In this document: piece after piece, positions 1 through 11,731 of the stretch
Position numbering within the stretch: the stretch's first letter is position 1
Layout: every line of letters starts with the position of its first letter
DNA from: Chaetoceros tenuissimus
Lineage: Eukaryota > Bacillariophyta > Thalassiosirophyceae > Chaetocerotales > Chaetocerotaceae
Direction: 5' to 3'
Assembly: GCA_021927905.1 (NCBI GenBank)
Contig: BLLK01000022.1
Location: 2,914,001 to 2,978,000, forward strand
DNA: 64,000 nucleotides
Notes under the pieces: generated by a model
Databases searched by the model: none
Seen by the model: only the letters and a program-made list of their open reading frames with translations
What the model was told of the DNA's origin: nothing
Program-made: the position numbers and the translations under genes

Positions 1-59
1 TTTGTTCTGGCATCAGAGGGCGGCGTTATAGAGAAATAAGCTAATGGACCAGGCACTAT

Positions 60-400
60 AGTTTAATATCGTTTCAGACCTACCTCAAGACATTACGAGA
101 ACCTTACTTGATGCCTAGCCGGTACCACCTAGCTTTAGGTATTGATTCGAGCCTTCTTGTTTAGAGACATGCTTCAGGGCAGTACGAGACCCTTTGATTT
201 GCTATTCGGTCTTCTACAACATTTGCCTGAGGACCAATAATTTTACGGGTTAAAGCTCAAGACCATCTATATGACCACATATTTCGATGCCTAAGCTCAA
301 GACAGCCTTAATGGCCCGGGTTCTTAAGTCAAAGTCGAGGCCATCCTAAGGACCAGAACTTTGACAGTCGAAGCTGAAATCTTGATCGCATTAATTCAAG
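60..400. repeat. Possible degenerate tandem repeat, unit about 40 bp
   Basis: By eye, phrases such as TAAGCTCAAGAC, GAGGACCA and TCGAGGCCATC recur at roughly 40-bp spacing with many substitutions. No open frame covers them. It may be an old satellite or relic of an element. The match is loose and could be chance. Confidence 0.2.
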
Positions 401-3400
401 GAAATGGTTTCCATTCATAAAAAAACAAAATTGATGCACCATTATGAGTTACAATAAAAGGTTTTGTTTATCTCAGAACAACTCCTCTTTTCGATAATAA
501 CAATACCTCGATAGAAACTACCTTGAAGTGTTGTCATCAACTTCATGCATTGGACATTGTGTGAGAAATAATTGTAAATCCCAATTTGTTCTCAACACAA
601 AGTCTATTGGCTCGTTTCTTTCCTATCTTCTTCACTTTTAAGATTCAAGCAGAAACTGGAGTTTTGAAAATATTTCTGATTATATTTTACCAAACTAAGT
701 AGCATTGACAACACTCATCAATCAAGGATACTCCAAGAAAAGATGTTTCGATTTTCATTATTTACGATACAAAATCTTTCAATGTGGACGCTATCGCTAT
801 TCTCCCTCGTTGTACATACCCTTCACCTACTCACCAAATGTCGAAAGTACTGTGACTAATTTCCAAGCTTCTGCTTTGTGGGAGAAGGTACATTCCTACA
901 TTTCCGTCTGGATCTTCTACTTTTGAAGACGAAGATTTCAATGCGATGATACAGAAGAGGACAATTGTTTGAGTGAAAATTGCAGCCCTTGTCCTCAGTC
1001 TGGAACCTTCAGAAGTCTCGATCTCGCAATCATGAACAATTTCTTGTAGACAGTACAAGAACTCTGAGTAAACAAAAAAACGAGTAGAATCTGGTTCAAA
1101 TGATTCCAAAATGTTAGCAGCATTCATAGGAGCATCAAAGAATTATAGCTCCTCTCTAAAAAGATGAGGCAGAAGTAAATCGTTTCATGCGATTAGACGG
1201 AATGAGGAATCCGTTTCGAAATGGAGACATACGCTTTTCAACTTGAGCAATGGCACTAAAGGGAAGCAAATAAGATCTAAGGAAAAGAATTAGGAAATAA
1301 CCGATGCGTTACACGCATACCAATACGAAAGGTGATTGAAAACTGAAAGCAAAAAACGCTTTACTAGATAAAGCATAAGTAATTACAAAAGGGTTTTAGA
1401 GATGATTACTATTCGATCCTAGAATAAATAGGAACAGGTGAAAACTCTATTTTATTATTACTATATCCACGACCATACAAGAACTATCCGAACTGGTAAG
1501 TTTCGAGTGAATTATTGCCTGTTGCATAGATTGGCCTTGGAGGTAAAGGTGTTACTCCACTACTTTCTAGCCTTGGAAAAGATATTGTCATGAAGTCAAG
1601 TCAGAGCAAGTACCATACCCAAGTCTGCTGAGGAAAGGAACAAGAAAACATTCATTGACATCAGCACCAGGGAATGGAAACCTCGACTTTCAGAAACTCA
1701 TATGGTAAAGCTGCGCATCTCAAAATTCAAAAACATTTGTTATGGAAAGCTTTCGACAAAAAGCGTGAAGTCAACCAAGGCTTCCCAACCTCCAACGTTT
1801 GATTCTAACCGCCTCTTGCTTCGAAAGCATAATTGCGCGGACATTAGCTTCAGTTTACGAAACAAAGAAAAGTTTGGCATGTGGAAAGATCCAATTGACA
1901 AAATCATGCTTTGGTTATTTCGCAAAGTGTAAGAATACTAGTTACTAGAATAGATGCTTCCTACCAGAATACTCTTCGAGTATAATCTTGTTTCTGATTC
2001 TATCCTAAGCCACTCTTACGTCGATTGTAACTTAATGAAAATATGATTACCTCATTCCAAAATATTTATACGTGTCTACTATAAGAATAATATGATGAGT
2101 CCAATGGAATGACTCGAGTTCTTCATCACAACAACTTCTGATTGCCAATGAAAGATGCTATACTTTGTCACGACTCTCTTTTGCTTTCTGATAATCCGAG
2201 CCTTATCGTAGTCACCATTGTAAATGTAGATCGACCTAACTTTATAACTCATCCTCTTTTGTATGTTTCATGAATTTGTGCGCTGACCGAAATAGATGAG
2301 TTCTTTGTCCTCATTAACTTTCAAGCCATGCTTCTCACCTTAGTTTCGAACACATCTTTAAAATATGAGTTTATTCCCAGTATTTTCTCAAAAAATCATT
2401 CTATCTCATGAATGAATGTTATGTCGAACTGGAAGGATAGCAACATCATTGAAAGCTTGCCCACTGTCCATTAGTTGTATTTCATTTTCAGAATGACATC
2501 CTTTTGACTTGCATCGATAGAGGTCTGATGGCTATATCTACTACTGCTTGTCTGTCGATGTATGGTTATCATAAATTATACATACACCATGTTACATCAA
2601 ATGAATATGCAATACATCGTATGAATATGCAATAAGTTCGGTTTCAAGCCTCATTTTTGGAGTTCTCACCTTCATCATCAGTTTAAGTCTCAGCGTAACA
2701 TTCAATTTATCTACGACAAGCTCCAAGAATGGTGAATTTGCAAGTCTTGATTGTCAAAGAACATACTAATTACTATCGCCCTCGCATTTATATCTAATCT
2801 GTCAAGACCACTGCATCATGATAATGTCAACATTGGTACTCGATCAATGCGTCTCATAGGTCGTTGTAAAGTTTACATCTTGTCTATCTCAGTAGATTTT
2901 GTTCGTGATACTTCACCATACATTAGAGAAACTAAATATTTGTCACATCAGGCGCCTTGATGTACTGCAATGCACACGAGATTGTAATATTGAAAAATAT
3001 CTAGTGATTTTATGTATCATACGCTCGACGCATTACATGAATATGTACTACCTCTACCTAAGTGGTTAAGCGTGAAATCCTGTTCATCTCTGTATTTGTG
3101 TATTGAAAAATCATGTCAAAATAAAGCTACAGCAATGCAGTACACGTAACGATTATGTGTGCTCTGCTCCGGTACGGGAAGTAGACATGCAATTGCAATT
3201 TTGTCATCTCTCACTATTGTATTCTAATGAAGAACATGGAACATTTATTACAGATAATACTACCAATTTCTTCATAAGAAATTATCTTATTGGATAGAAC
3301 TTACTACTACTTGATTTTCAATTGGAGAAGTTTAAATGTAAGGAATCTTTCTTAATTCCCGTTCATTTACCTCGTGTATATTTCATAACCAACAACAGGT

Positions 3401-4013
3401 GTTATTTTCCAGACATGCAAGCTTTCTAAGGTTCACATTTTTCGCGTAGCATTTCCTAACTTTATGGAGATACCATTCTCATATAAGACAAGAATATTTT
3501 ATTGCAGAATAGAAAAAGTAATGATAGATTCCGAGGCCTCATTGTTTCAAACATTCGAAAAGTTTCTAGATCGTTCAAGTTGGAAATATTTGATAGACCA
3601 GCTAGCGAGTGGACTCGAAAACTTTAGCATACTTTACATGTGAATATGTATCAAGAAGATATATAATTCGACATGAATTTTTCCGTAATAGGGCTTTGAA
3701 ATAGTTCTAACAAAACAATGACGAGACAAATGCTGAATTGTAAGTGCATACCTACCACCATACAAGCAAGTACGTACATAGATTTTTTAAAAATTTGATG
3801 AATGCCATAAAACGCCACATGTCAAGAATTACTTAAGCCCCTCTAGAGTTCTGAAAAAAGATACGATGATGATATGGTATGCATCTCCTGTCTCCTGTCG
3901 TCCATACCTTCACTCCAATAAAAAAGGAATGGTATTATTAACTTCTGCACATACCATTCTCACATTGTAAAAACGACAACACTCCCGTAACTAAGCGAGC
4001 GTAGAAATAAAAC
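401..4013. other. 3.6 kb with no convincing gene
   Basis: Only short frames occur here. The longest are a 98-codon minus-strand frame at 831-1127 and a 76-codon plus frame at 1702-1932, and neither has a recognisable domain. A short plus-strand leader-like stretch at 744-857 (hydrophobic, then stop) could be a first exon, but no continuation can be followed. The last ~100 bp before 4014 would hold the promoter of the methyltransferase-like gene. No tRNA or repeat array was seen. Confidence 0.5.
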
Positions 4014-6274
4014 ATGAAGTTTCCACATGTAGCAGCAACATTGCTGTTCATAAGCTTTTATGAACAATTTTCCTATACATTTGCATTCTCCTTCAAAACA
4101 TCAATCTCTCAAAAACTGCATGGAAATATTCTCCATGCAACTCCTCGCACTGTCCACACTGCACTTCAAATGGCAGCAAAGCCAAGACTGCCCGATGATG
4201 CTCTCATAGGGAAAGCAGTGGCAAAGAGAGCAATTTATAGATTAAGGCCTCACAAAAAAGATACACATTCGCCTTTCGCTATTGAGGAACGTCAATACTT
4301 CACCATCACTAGCCATAATTCTCTTCAGCCAATCAGTGACAAGTTTCTTATCTTTCGTGGTTCCTGTGGGAAAGTCGAATCATCGGATAAAATCGCTGAA
4401 CAAATTGGTCAAGCAATATTTACTGTAGATGGACTAGTTGGATATGATACGAAGATGAGCAAAGAATGTAATCTAGCAATGGCTTTGTATTGTATGGAGC
4501 ATCACGACATGATGACTGGAAAAGGTTTGCAGATTGGAAGGTAAGTGTTGCAGTTGCGGGAGTATATTTATTGATTTGTCAGGATTATCCTTCTTGGAAT
4601 CTGTATCTTGCTTCTTTGAAAATTTTAAAACAATGCTGACATGCTGATGTAATTTTGTCATTCCCCTTGATGTCATTTCATAGTGAAAAAGGTGTTGGAG
4701 CAGTGTTGTCGGTAGTGGGAGGTGGAATAGCATCTAATATTAGAAATGTTCATACGGGAGATGCCCCTGTACCAGACAAACTTGAAACATTTACCATAAC
4801 TCATCCAGACCAAACTCCCCTTAAAAACTGTATTAAGAATCTTGGAGCGGTCGGATTCCCTGCTTCCAAAGCTCAAGTTGGAGTTCTAAACTGGAATAAC
4901 AGACTCAATAAGAGTCTCCTCCACAATTTTGATTTCATTATGGGATCTGATTGTGTCCACCACCCAAAGGGAGTAAAAACTGTGGTACAACTTGCGCATC
5001 AATATTTGAAAGACGAAGAGTCTACATTTTTACATATTGCTCCAAAGAATGAACTGAGTTACGAATTACAATATAAACTGAGAGTGCGAATGCCAGCATT
5101 GGTAGAAGAATTATCTTTGAAAAAGATTCAGCTCCTCCCAATCGTTATGGACACTCTGGAAGATTTGGAAAAGTTTGATGCGGAAGAAGGCAGACTTGCA
5201 GAGTTTGGTAAAGTGAAGAATACTATTTTCGCAGCTGTCATGGCAGGAAAAATTCCAAAAAGAGTCAAACCAAGAAAGATAGGGGAACCTGTACCTAAAT
5301 CAGCTCCAATTCAACAAGAAATAGCACCTGTGACTCCAGCTCCGGCACCAGTGGCTCCTCCTCCAAGTCCACTACAAGCAGAACCACTTCCTGAACCGAC
5401 TGTACCACTTCCTGAACCGACTGCGCCTACCCCAATCATTTTACCACCACCAGAAGCTCCTGAAACAGTAGATCCTGCTCCAAGTCCACCACAAACAGAA
5501 CTACTTCCTGAAAAAGTAAATCCTGCTCCAATTATTTTACCAGCAGCGCCAGCTCCAGCTCCAGCACCAGTTGTTCCAACACCAATGACAACCACACCAA
5601 TTGCATCAAGTGGGGGAATTACTTCGGCGAGTCCAAAGTATACACCTCCAGCACCAAAAGTTGTGAAAGAGTCCGGCTTCTTGGCTGGATTGTCTGGGAC
5701 ACGAGCGCAAGATTCAGTCACCCAAGCACCCGCTGTACCTGTAGCATCCTCGGTATCTTCGCCACCACCTGCATCTTCCTCACCATCAACAGTTAGTACA
5801 CCGTCTACACCTCAGGTCGCATCTCCTGCTGTATCGACGCCAGTTAAACCACAATCATCATCATCACCCTTGACTGGTGGTCCAGTTCCAAAGTATACAG
5901 CACCAGCGCCTAAGGTTGTACGCGAGTCTGGATTCTTGGCTGGACTTTCTGGTGCTTCCAGTCAGATCACAAATCCACCTCCTAGCAACAACATCTCAAA
6001 ACGTTCACCTGAAGATCTGGAAAAATTGCATTCCGAAGTTGAAGCTAGAGTTGAGCCGATCATCGAGAAAGCAGTGGAAGCGAATGTTGAAAAAGGAGTC
6101 GAGGGAGATATCGAAGCTCTTGTCGAGAGCGCTGATTATTCTGCATATGAAGTGAAACCAGTTGAAACAGCAGCTCCACTTCCACCAATGAATGCAAAGT
6201 ATGTGGAACTAGAACTTGAGCAAAAGACAGAGAGGATGGTAGAACTCACAGCTCAACAAAATGTTGAGAAATAA
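4014..6274 (+). CDS. Plastid-targeted methyltransferase-like protein with Pro-rich tail and duplicated motif
   Basis: Two exons, 4014-4540 and 4684-6274, are joined across a 143-bp intron (GTAAGT donor, TAG acceptor), giving about 705 aa. The N-terminus is a signal peptide ending near TFAFSF, followed by a transit-like stretch. This suggests import into the secondary plastid. The splice restores IGSEKGVGAVLSVVGGG (about residues 174-190), which resembles the SAM-binding motif I of METTL21/Methyltransf_16 lysine methyltransferases. FDFIMGSDCVHHP further on fits the motif that follows the beta-4 strand in that family. Residues ~430-620 are Pro/Ala/Ser/Thr-rich. Within this linker a ~23-residue motif (PKYTxPAPKVVxESGFLAGLSG) occurs twice, at 5634-5699 and 5887-5952. 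The C-terminus is acidic and helical. The substrate is unknown. The methyltransferase fold is inferred from motifs only, and the canonical GxGxG is imperfect. Confidence 0.7.
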
Positions 6275-7237
6275 AATAGACGGCTGAAATAGGTGCCAAA
6301 CTTTAAAACTAGGGGAATTCTTATCCATCTACGAAGTGGCTTTCATACGATTAGTTTTAGTGAATATAAAGTGAATGGAATGAGCGTTTTGTCAGAAGAA
6401 GAACAATTTGAATTATACATTCATCAACAGTTCAAATAGCACATACTACCATGATTTGATTGGGTATGGATACTCTAAAACTTTAGAATAAAAATATATT
6501 CGTTTTGTCCGAAAGCATAGCTTTTCTGCGATTCAGTTTGATAAATTCATGAATTGCCATTTTTGTATTAAAAATACCTTTTCCCGTGCTTTTTGATAAA
6601 CATGTAAGATGATTTGATTCCTTGCAGCATATTAGGCCTTATCCATTTTGCATCATATAAAAAGAGCTATAAAGAAGTTCAACTATGGCCATGTTGCAAG
6701 TAATGGTTCTACTCTCGTAAAGAAAGTAAAAAAATAACAATGATGATGATGCTTCGCTACTTCAAAATTGACACTTTTCATTTACCAAGAATGGCCTAAA
6801 CTTCTGGGATTGAGTCATTTTTGGCGAGAACTGTGAAACAACTGGAAACGAGTACGTGTTTGGGTTATGATTCCACAACACGTATTGCAAAAGCATACGT
6901 TTTCAACTTTCGCGATCTTTGTGAAAGATGATGAAACCAAGTCCCATCTGACCTCATCTCCAAAAAAGCCAATGATATGCAATTTTCAATATGCATATCA
7001 CAACCTCATTAGATGAAAATCATCACTTAGATAGCATAACTCTATAAAAATCTTTATTCAAGTTTAGTGTGTTAAAAGGACACCCGCGTTTACAGATTTC
7101 TAGCCCCAGAAACCAAGTTTAAAGCTAACGAATGGTTATCTTTACCTAGGTGTGTGTTTGAACTAAGATGTACATTTTGTTTAGTGGTAGACTTTCCATC
7201 CCATACTTAATGCAATTGAAGGTCAGGGTGCAGATTC
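6275..7237. other. Intergenic spacer between convergent genes
   Basis: This AT-rich stretch lies between the 3' ends of two convergent genes. It has no frame of note. A small inverted repeat (GATATGCA...TGCATATC near 6974-6999) is visible. Nothing else is supported. Confidence 0.5.
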
Positions 7238-8161
7238 TTAACTCCAGATCATTCCACCTGGGGTATCAGAGTCAAGTCCATCATCAATGATGTATGGCTC
7301 AACAGCAGCAGTCAAAGGGAACTCAACAGTAGCAGTATTAACAATTCTCACAACATTTCCATTTCCTGGAGTATCGATGATTACGTAGAATGGACGCTCA
7401 AGACCGTCTTCTGTGTAAATTTCCATAACTTGCTTGTTGTTGTTTGGACCTTGCAAAAGCTCTACACGTGCGTTCAATGGACGTCCATCAGACTTAAGTG
7501 CAACTTGTACAGATTGAACGGATGGTGGGAAAGGGGTGGTGTATACAGCTCCTCCTTGTACGGTTCTTGCGGAAGACTCAGAAATAAGGATCTCAGCTGG
7601 GGATTCTGGGGTTCCAGAGGTATCTACATCAAGAGCTGCGGTAAGAGGGAACTCAATCTGTCCAGTGTTACGGATTGCAACTGCGTTAGAGGATCCTGGA
7701 GACTCGATAGTAGCACGGAAAGGGCGGATAGATCCATCCTCAAGGTAAACAGACATCTTCTGAGGAGCGTTATCAGGTCCCTGCCAGAGATCTACGTTAG
7801 CATTAAGTGGACGTCCCTCGGTCTTGAGGTAAACGGTAACTCTTCCAACATCCTCATTGAAGGAGCATGTTCTAAGAGCTCCTCCCTGTACAACAACGGT
7901 GTTCATAGCATCGCTGATAATGTCCTGGGTAGCTCTAACCTCAGAGTAGGTAGATGGCGCCTTTGCAAGCTGGGAGTTTCCAATTGGTGCAGCAGCTCCT
8001 GGAACTCCTGGTACCTGAGTATCTTCGTTGAGGTTTCCAAGGTAAGAGTAGCTGTTCTCAGAGTTGAGAGCCTTTACAGCACTGGATCTGGATGGCTGTA
8101 CTACGAAAGCATCAGCTACAGATGCTAGAGCAGAGAGGGCAACAAGATTGGAGAACTTCAT
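7238..8161 (-). CDS. Plastid-targeted two-repeat protein, copy A (unknown function)
   Basis: A single-exon gene of 307 aa. The start MKFSNLVALSALASVADAF is a signal peptide with a VADAF-V cleavage motif typical of diatom plastid presequences. The mature part has two homologous halves of about 95 residues. Each begins TVQGGxxxT or VVQGGALRT and carries GRPLNAxVxLxQGPxN, a xxxEDGxxRPF segment, and a closing IEFPLTAAL or VEFPLTAAV. The protein ends GGMIWS. No catalytic motif is recognised. The repeated beta-rich look suggests a structural or binding domain in the plastid stroma or envelope. It lies head-to-tail with copy B at 9286-10212. The family is familiar from diatom gene sets, but I know of no assigned function. 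Confidence 0.85.
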   Translation of the reverse strand: MKFSNLVALSALASVADAFVVQPSRSSAVKALNSENSYSYLGNLNEDTQVPGVPGAAAPIGNSQLAKAPSTYSEVRATQDIISDAMNTVVVQGGALRTCSFNEDVGRVTVYLKTEGRPLNANVDLWQGPDNAPQKMSVYLEDGSIRPFRATIESPGSSNAVAIRNTGQIEFPLTAALDVDTSGTPESPAEILISESSARTVQGGAVYTTPFPPSVQSVQVALKSDGRPLNARVELLQGPNNNKQVMEIYTEDGLERPFYVIIDTPGNGNVVRIVNTATVEFPLTAAVEPYIIDDGLDSDTPGGMIWS

Positions 8162-9285
8162 CTTTTCAATTTGCTAGTTCCAGTTTATGTGTAAAAACAA
8201 TGAATTGTAATGGAGCTGCACTTTCAAGTGCGTGCACCAAACTGCCATTCTTCTCCTCCATCGTTATCGGTGTGGTGGCACATGTTGGCACACAGTGAGG
8301 TACATACCAGATCTCTGTTTTGGGAGCTAAATTAGTCAATTGAGCGAAATTTTTGGAGCGACCCGGAGTTTCTTACGTCAGCTGTTGAACAAATGACTGG
8401 TGTGAATTCAATTTCATTTGAAAGCCATCGTATGCTATAATTAAACAACTGATCCAAACAAATGATACACAAAACATGTAGTAGTTTCATTAGGTAAGTT
8501 GATGAATACTACGAATGAAATTTCTATGCACTTTCAAGTGAAGAGAAGAAAATAAAAACAGAGAGATTTTTTCAAAATATAATGAATCTTGCCATATCTT
8601 GCAAAATATGGAAGTTTGTCTCATTCAACCGATATTTAGATGTGACCCTATGTTTTAAAAGTTCGAGCTAACGAAGAATAATATATATTTTTACAATTTC
8701 TTTCAAAGTTTACCTTACAAGTATACCTACTCTTTAATGAAAATTTGTGTCATGGTTACAAAATGCTTCATACATATAGAACAGCAATAATTTGTCCATT
8801 TATTATAATGGTGATCACATTGTAGCTGCTATGTAGTTTTGAGAAAGTGTTCGCTAATCAAAACGCTAAGTAATAATATGAAACGAATCTCTGCCAAAAT
8901 TCTGAGAACCTACTAAAACGTTACTAAACGGTTGTAATAGATTTTTCGGAGAAGGTAAACGTCACTTTCTCAATGTGATTGGTTGTCTCGAACAGCGAGC
9001 AGCTACGGCACAGATCGATGCAATTGACACTGAGTTTTTTAGTGCAATGAGAACACTGAAAAATGAGAAAGCTTTCTGTAAAAAGGTGATTTGAATTTGT
9101 CGAAAGAATCAAGGAAAAACAAATGCATCTGGCCTCAGAAATAATATTTCACTAATTCCTAGATCACAAATAAAAGATTGAATAGATTTGTGTTTGAATT
9201 CTATGTTTTATATAGATTACTTTATTCCACATGTAAAATTATCAACAACAACATCCCATTCGCAACTGATTCAATTCCCCAAACT
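8162..9285. other. Spacer and promoter region between the two tandem paralogues
   Basis: This region should contain the promoter of copy A (near 8162-8400) and the 3' end of copy B. A 62-codon minus-strand frame at 8924-9112 has a CxxC...CxxC pattern. It has no supporting context, so it is not called as a gene. Confidence 0.4.
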
Positions 9286-10212
9286 TTAACTCCAGATCAT
9301 TCCTCCCTGAGATCCAGAAATTTCATCATCAATCAAGTATGGTTCTACTGCCGCTGATATTGGAAACTCAACAGTAGCAGTATTTACAATTCTCACAACA
9401 TTTCCACTTCCTGGAGTGTCAATTACGCAGTAAAATGGACGCTCTGCTCCATCCTCAGTGTAAATTTCCATAACTTGCTTGTTGTTGTTTGGACCTTGCA
9501 AAAGCTCTACACGTGCGTTCAATGGACGCCCATCGGTCTTCAAACCAATATGAACAGATTGAACGGATGGTGGGAAAGGGGTGGTGTATACAGCTCCTCC
9601 TTGCACAGTTCTGTATTGTGCATCAGCAAGGATGGTATCAAGAGGACTATTTTCAGGTCCAGAACTATCAAGTTCGAGGGCAGCGGTAAGAGGGAACTCA
9701 ATCTGTCCAGTGTTACGGATTGCAACTGCATTAGAAGCACCTGGAGCCTCAAGAGTAGCACGGAATGGTCGCTTACTTCCATCTTCAAGGTAAACAGACA
9801 TCTTCTGAGGAGCGTTATCAGGTCCCTGCCATAGATCAACATTTGCATTCAATGGACGTCCCTCGGTCTTCAAGAAAACAGTTACTCTATCCGCAGTCTG
9901 AGTAAAAGAACAAGTTCTTAGAGAGCCTCCCTGTACAGTCACTGGACTCAATGTTTCAAGAATATCCTGGGTGCTTTGTAGATCTGAAAATCTTGCCAAA
10001 CTGGAAACAGTTCCTGAAGGATCTACTGGTGCGTAGGTAGTTGGTGCCCCTCTTGTTCTAGTTAGGGTTCCTGCTCCATTTGGGTACGCATAACTGTTGT
10101 CAGCATTCAATTCAGTGGTGGTTGTAGAAGAACCAATATTTTTCTGCTGTGCAACAAATGCATTTGCCGAAGCAAGCGCTGATAGCGCAAATATACTAGA
10201 ATAGAATTTCAT
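9286..10212 (-). CDS. Plastid-targeted two-repeat protein, copy B (unknown function)
   Basis: 308 aa, starting at the ATG at 10212 (MKFYSSIFALSALASANAF). The open frame runs upstream to 10335, but that extension is basic and polar and would hide the signal peptide. The downstream ATG also matches copy A. The two-repeat architecture is identical to copy A, and the C-terminus is the same GGMIWS. The mature domains are mostly identical to copy A, while the linker after the presequence (residues ~25-75) has diverged. Long stretches are also identical at the DNA level (for example around 9468-9525 against 7423-7480), including third codon positions. This suggests recent duplication or gene conversion of the repeat domain. 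Confidence 0.85.
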   Translation of the reverse strand: MKFYSSIFALSALASANAFVAQQKNIGSSTTTTELNADNSYAYPNGAGTLTRTRGAPTTYAPVDPSGTVSSLARFSDLQSTQDILETLSPVTVQGGSLRTCSFTQTADRVTVFLKTEGRPLNANVDLWQGPDNAPQKMSVYLEDGSKRPFRATLEAPGASNAVAIRNTGQIEFPLTAALELDSSGPENSPLDTILADAQYRTVQGGAVYTTPFPPSVQSVHIGLKTDGRPLNARVELLQGPNNNKQVMEIYTEDGAERPFYCVIDTPGSGNVVRIVNTATVEFPISAAVEPYLIDDEISGSQGGMIWS

Positions 10213-10654
10213 TTTGAAACTGTTGAAGTTTGATGTTGTATTGGAATTGATAATATCTATGAGCGATAAATAGTACGTAGAGAATAAGAGAGTTCTTTCT
10301 CGATGAAATTTTGTTCTTTCCTCCTGCTTTCTCACTTCAAGACAGGCCTTATCTGCAATCTGGTCACATCGCCAAATAAACTTCTACAATGTGTATCTTG
10401 AAGTTTGGATGTGCAGACCCAGCAGCTGCCATTCATTTTGGAAGATCTTCCACACCATCCATTTACACAAAAGTGACGTGTCGTGGGGAGGCGTCAATGT
10501 CACGCAATATTTTCCCACCCCCTTTCAAGAATCCTTTCCCTCCTTAGATCCCGTTTCAGTCCCATTATCTCGTTTTTTCCCAAATTTTTCGGATTGTTTT
10601 GTTTCTTTTCATTATTGCTGCACTTTGCCCCACTGTTCATGTATATAGAATTTT
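10213..10654. other. Promoter/5' region of copy B
   Basis: No gene is supported here. The stretch near 10470-10500 contains GTGACGTG and GTCACGC, which resemble ACGT-core bZIP sites. Pyrimidine-rich sequence follows to 10620. Confidence 0.3.
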
Positions 10655-11731
10655 CTACTTTGGTAGATGCATTCTCTTATGTTTCTGAGAAATAAAATTT
10701 GTGAAAACATATGACAAACAAAAAAATGAAACCTCCGCTCTAATGTTCAAAACACACATCTCCTCCCATGCTTTGTCGATTTTATGTAATTTCCATTGTA
10801 AAGATGGTTGCTTCATCATCGGTAGGGAAAAGTGAAAAAATTCTGATTCTACAAGGGTCGCAGAATATTCAAAAGTATGACTTTTAGTTATGACTTTCAA
10901 TATCATAGCAGCCAAGCTTGAGTTTACGTTGTTTGTGACAGTTGCCACTACATGTTCAAACGAATGTGAATTCACTGTGAGATAAAGATCCATAGCTGAA
11001 TCATATGAAGCTATCATTTCCCTGTATCCATCATTGATGGACATGATACAGAAGGATTGACTTGCTTGAAAGTATTCAACATTAGTACTGTACTGATGGC
11101 ATAGCAAAAATGAGGTGAGAGAGTTTGAAGAATTTTTTATGAAAGACATGTTAGACAATTCTATAAAGCCATCTTTTAGAGAATGATACACGATACTAGC
11201 TTCCAGAATGAACTGAATAAAGAGAAAAGAAATTACACCGGTTACATGAATTGAACTTACATTAGACTCTTCACTCTGACCGCTATCTTCAAGCTTGGCA
11301 AAATCCGCATACAGGTGAGTACTTGAAACAAATTATCTTTTGTGTTATTAAAAATTGACCTGGTGAAAGTAGAGAAATGTAAACTGAAAAAACGTTTTTG
11401 ATGATTCACTTTCCAAATTACATCGCCAAAATTTGCAAGGAAATTGTATATTTCGTCTTCGATGTTTTTTTTTCCTTCATTCATCGAAGGCTGATATGAA
11501 TTGAATCAACTGCGGATTCCAAAGTATGCTATTTGTAGGATGAAAGAAACATTGAAACGCATGTTCAGTTATCTCTCCTACTGTTGAATAGGAGATGGAA
11601 CAGTAGAGAATATTATGTGAACTGCCGTCAGAAAGATGATACGTGCTGTGGTCATTGATTGGAGGAAGAAATACAACGCAGACACCTTGGAATGATCTGG
11701 AAACCAATAGAAAAATGGCTTTCAATGACAA
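10655..11731 (-). CDS. Spliced gene of unknown function (model incomplete)
   Basis: Several minus-strand frames chain together here. One junction is well supported: an intron at 11213-11260 (48 bp, GTAAGT donor, TTCAG acceptor) joins KLEDSGQSEESN to FILEASIVYHSLKD in frame and continues to a stop at 10655. The likely first exon begins at 11731 with MSLKAIFLLVSRSFQGVCVVF, which looks like a signal peptide or membrane anchor. Between about 11300 and 11480 the frame must change at least once, and the exact introns could not be fixed. Small candidates such as GTAATT...TTCAG exist. No domain was recognised. It is a probable secreted or membrane protein. The alternative is a decaying gene. Confidence 0.4.

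Noticed and set aside
831-1127. 98-codon minus-strand frame
   Set aside because: Composition is passable, but there is no domain, no targeting signal and no exon context. Left uncalled.
1702-1932. 76-codon plus-strand frame
   Set aside because: Overlaps an antisense frame of similar length and has no recognisable feature.
3040-3090. tRNA-like phrase (CTAAGTGGTTAAGCG)
   Set aside because: It resembles a D-arm/A-box, but no B-box or acceptor pairing follows.
5311-5721. 136-codon Gly/Ala-rich minus-strand frame
   Set aside because: Antisense shadow of the Pro/Ala-rich methyltransferase tail.
7430-8128. 232-codon plus-strand frame over copy A
   Set aside because: Shadow of the minus-strand gene. 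The same shadow recurs over copy B at 9475-9834.
8924-9112. Small Cys-rich minus-strand frame (CxxC...CxxC)
   Set aside because: Short, no upstream signals, and it lies in a spacer. Chance is likely.
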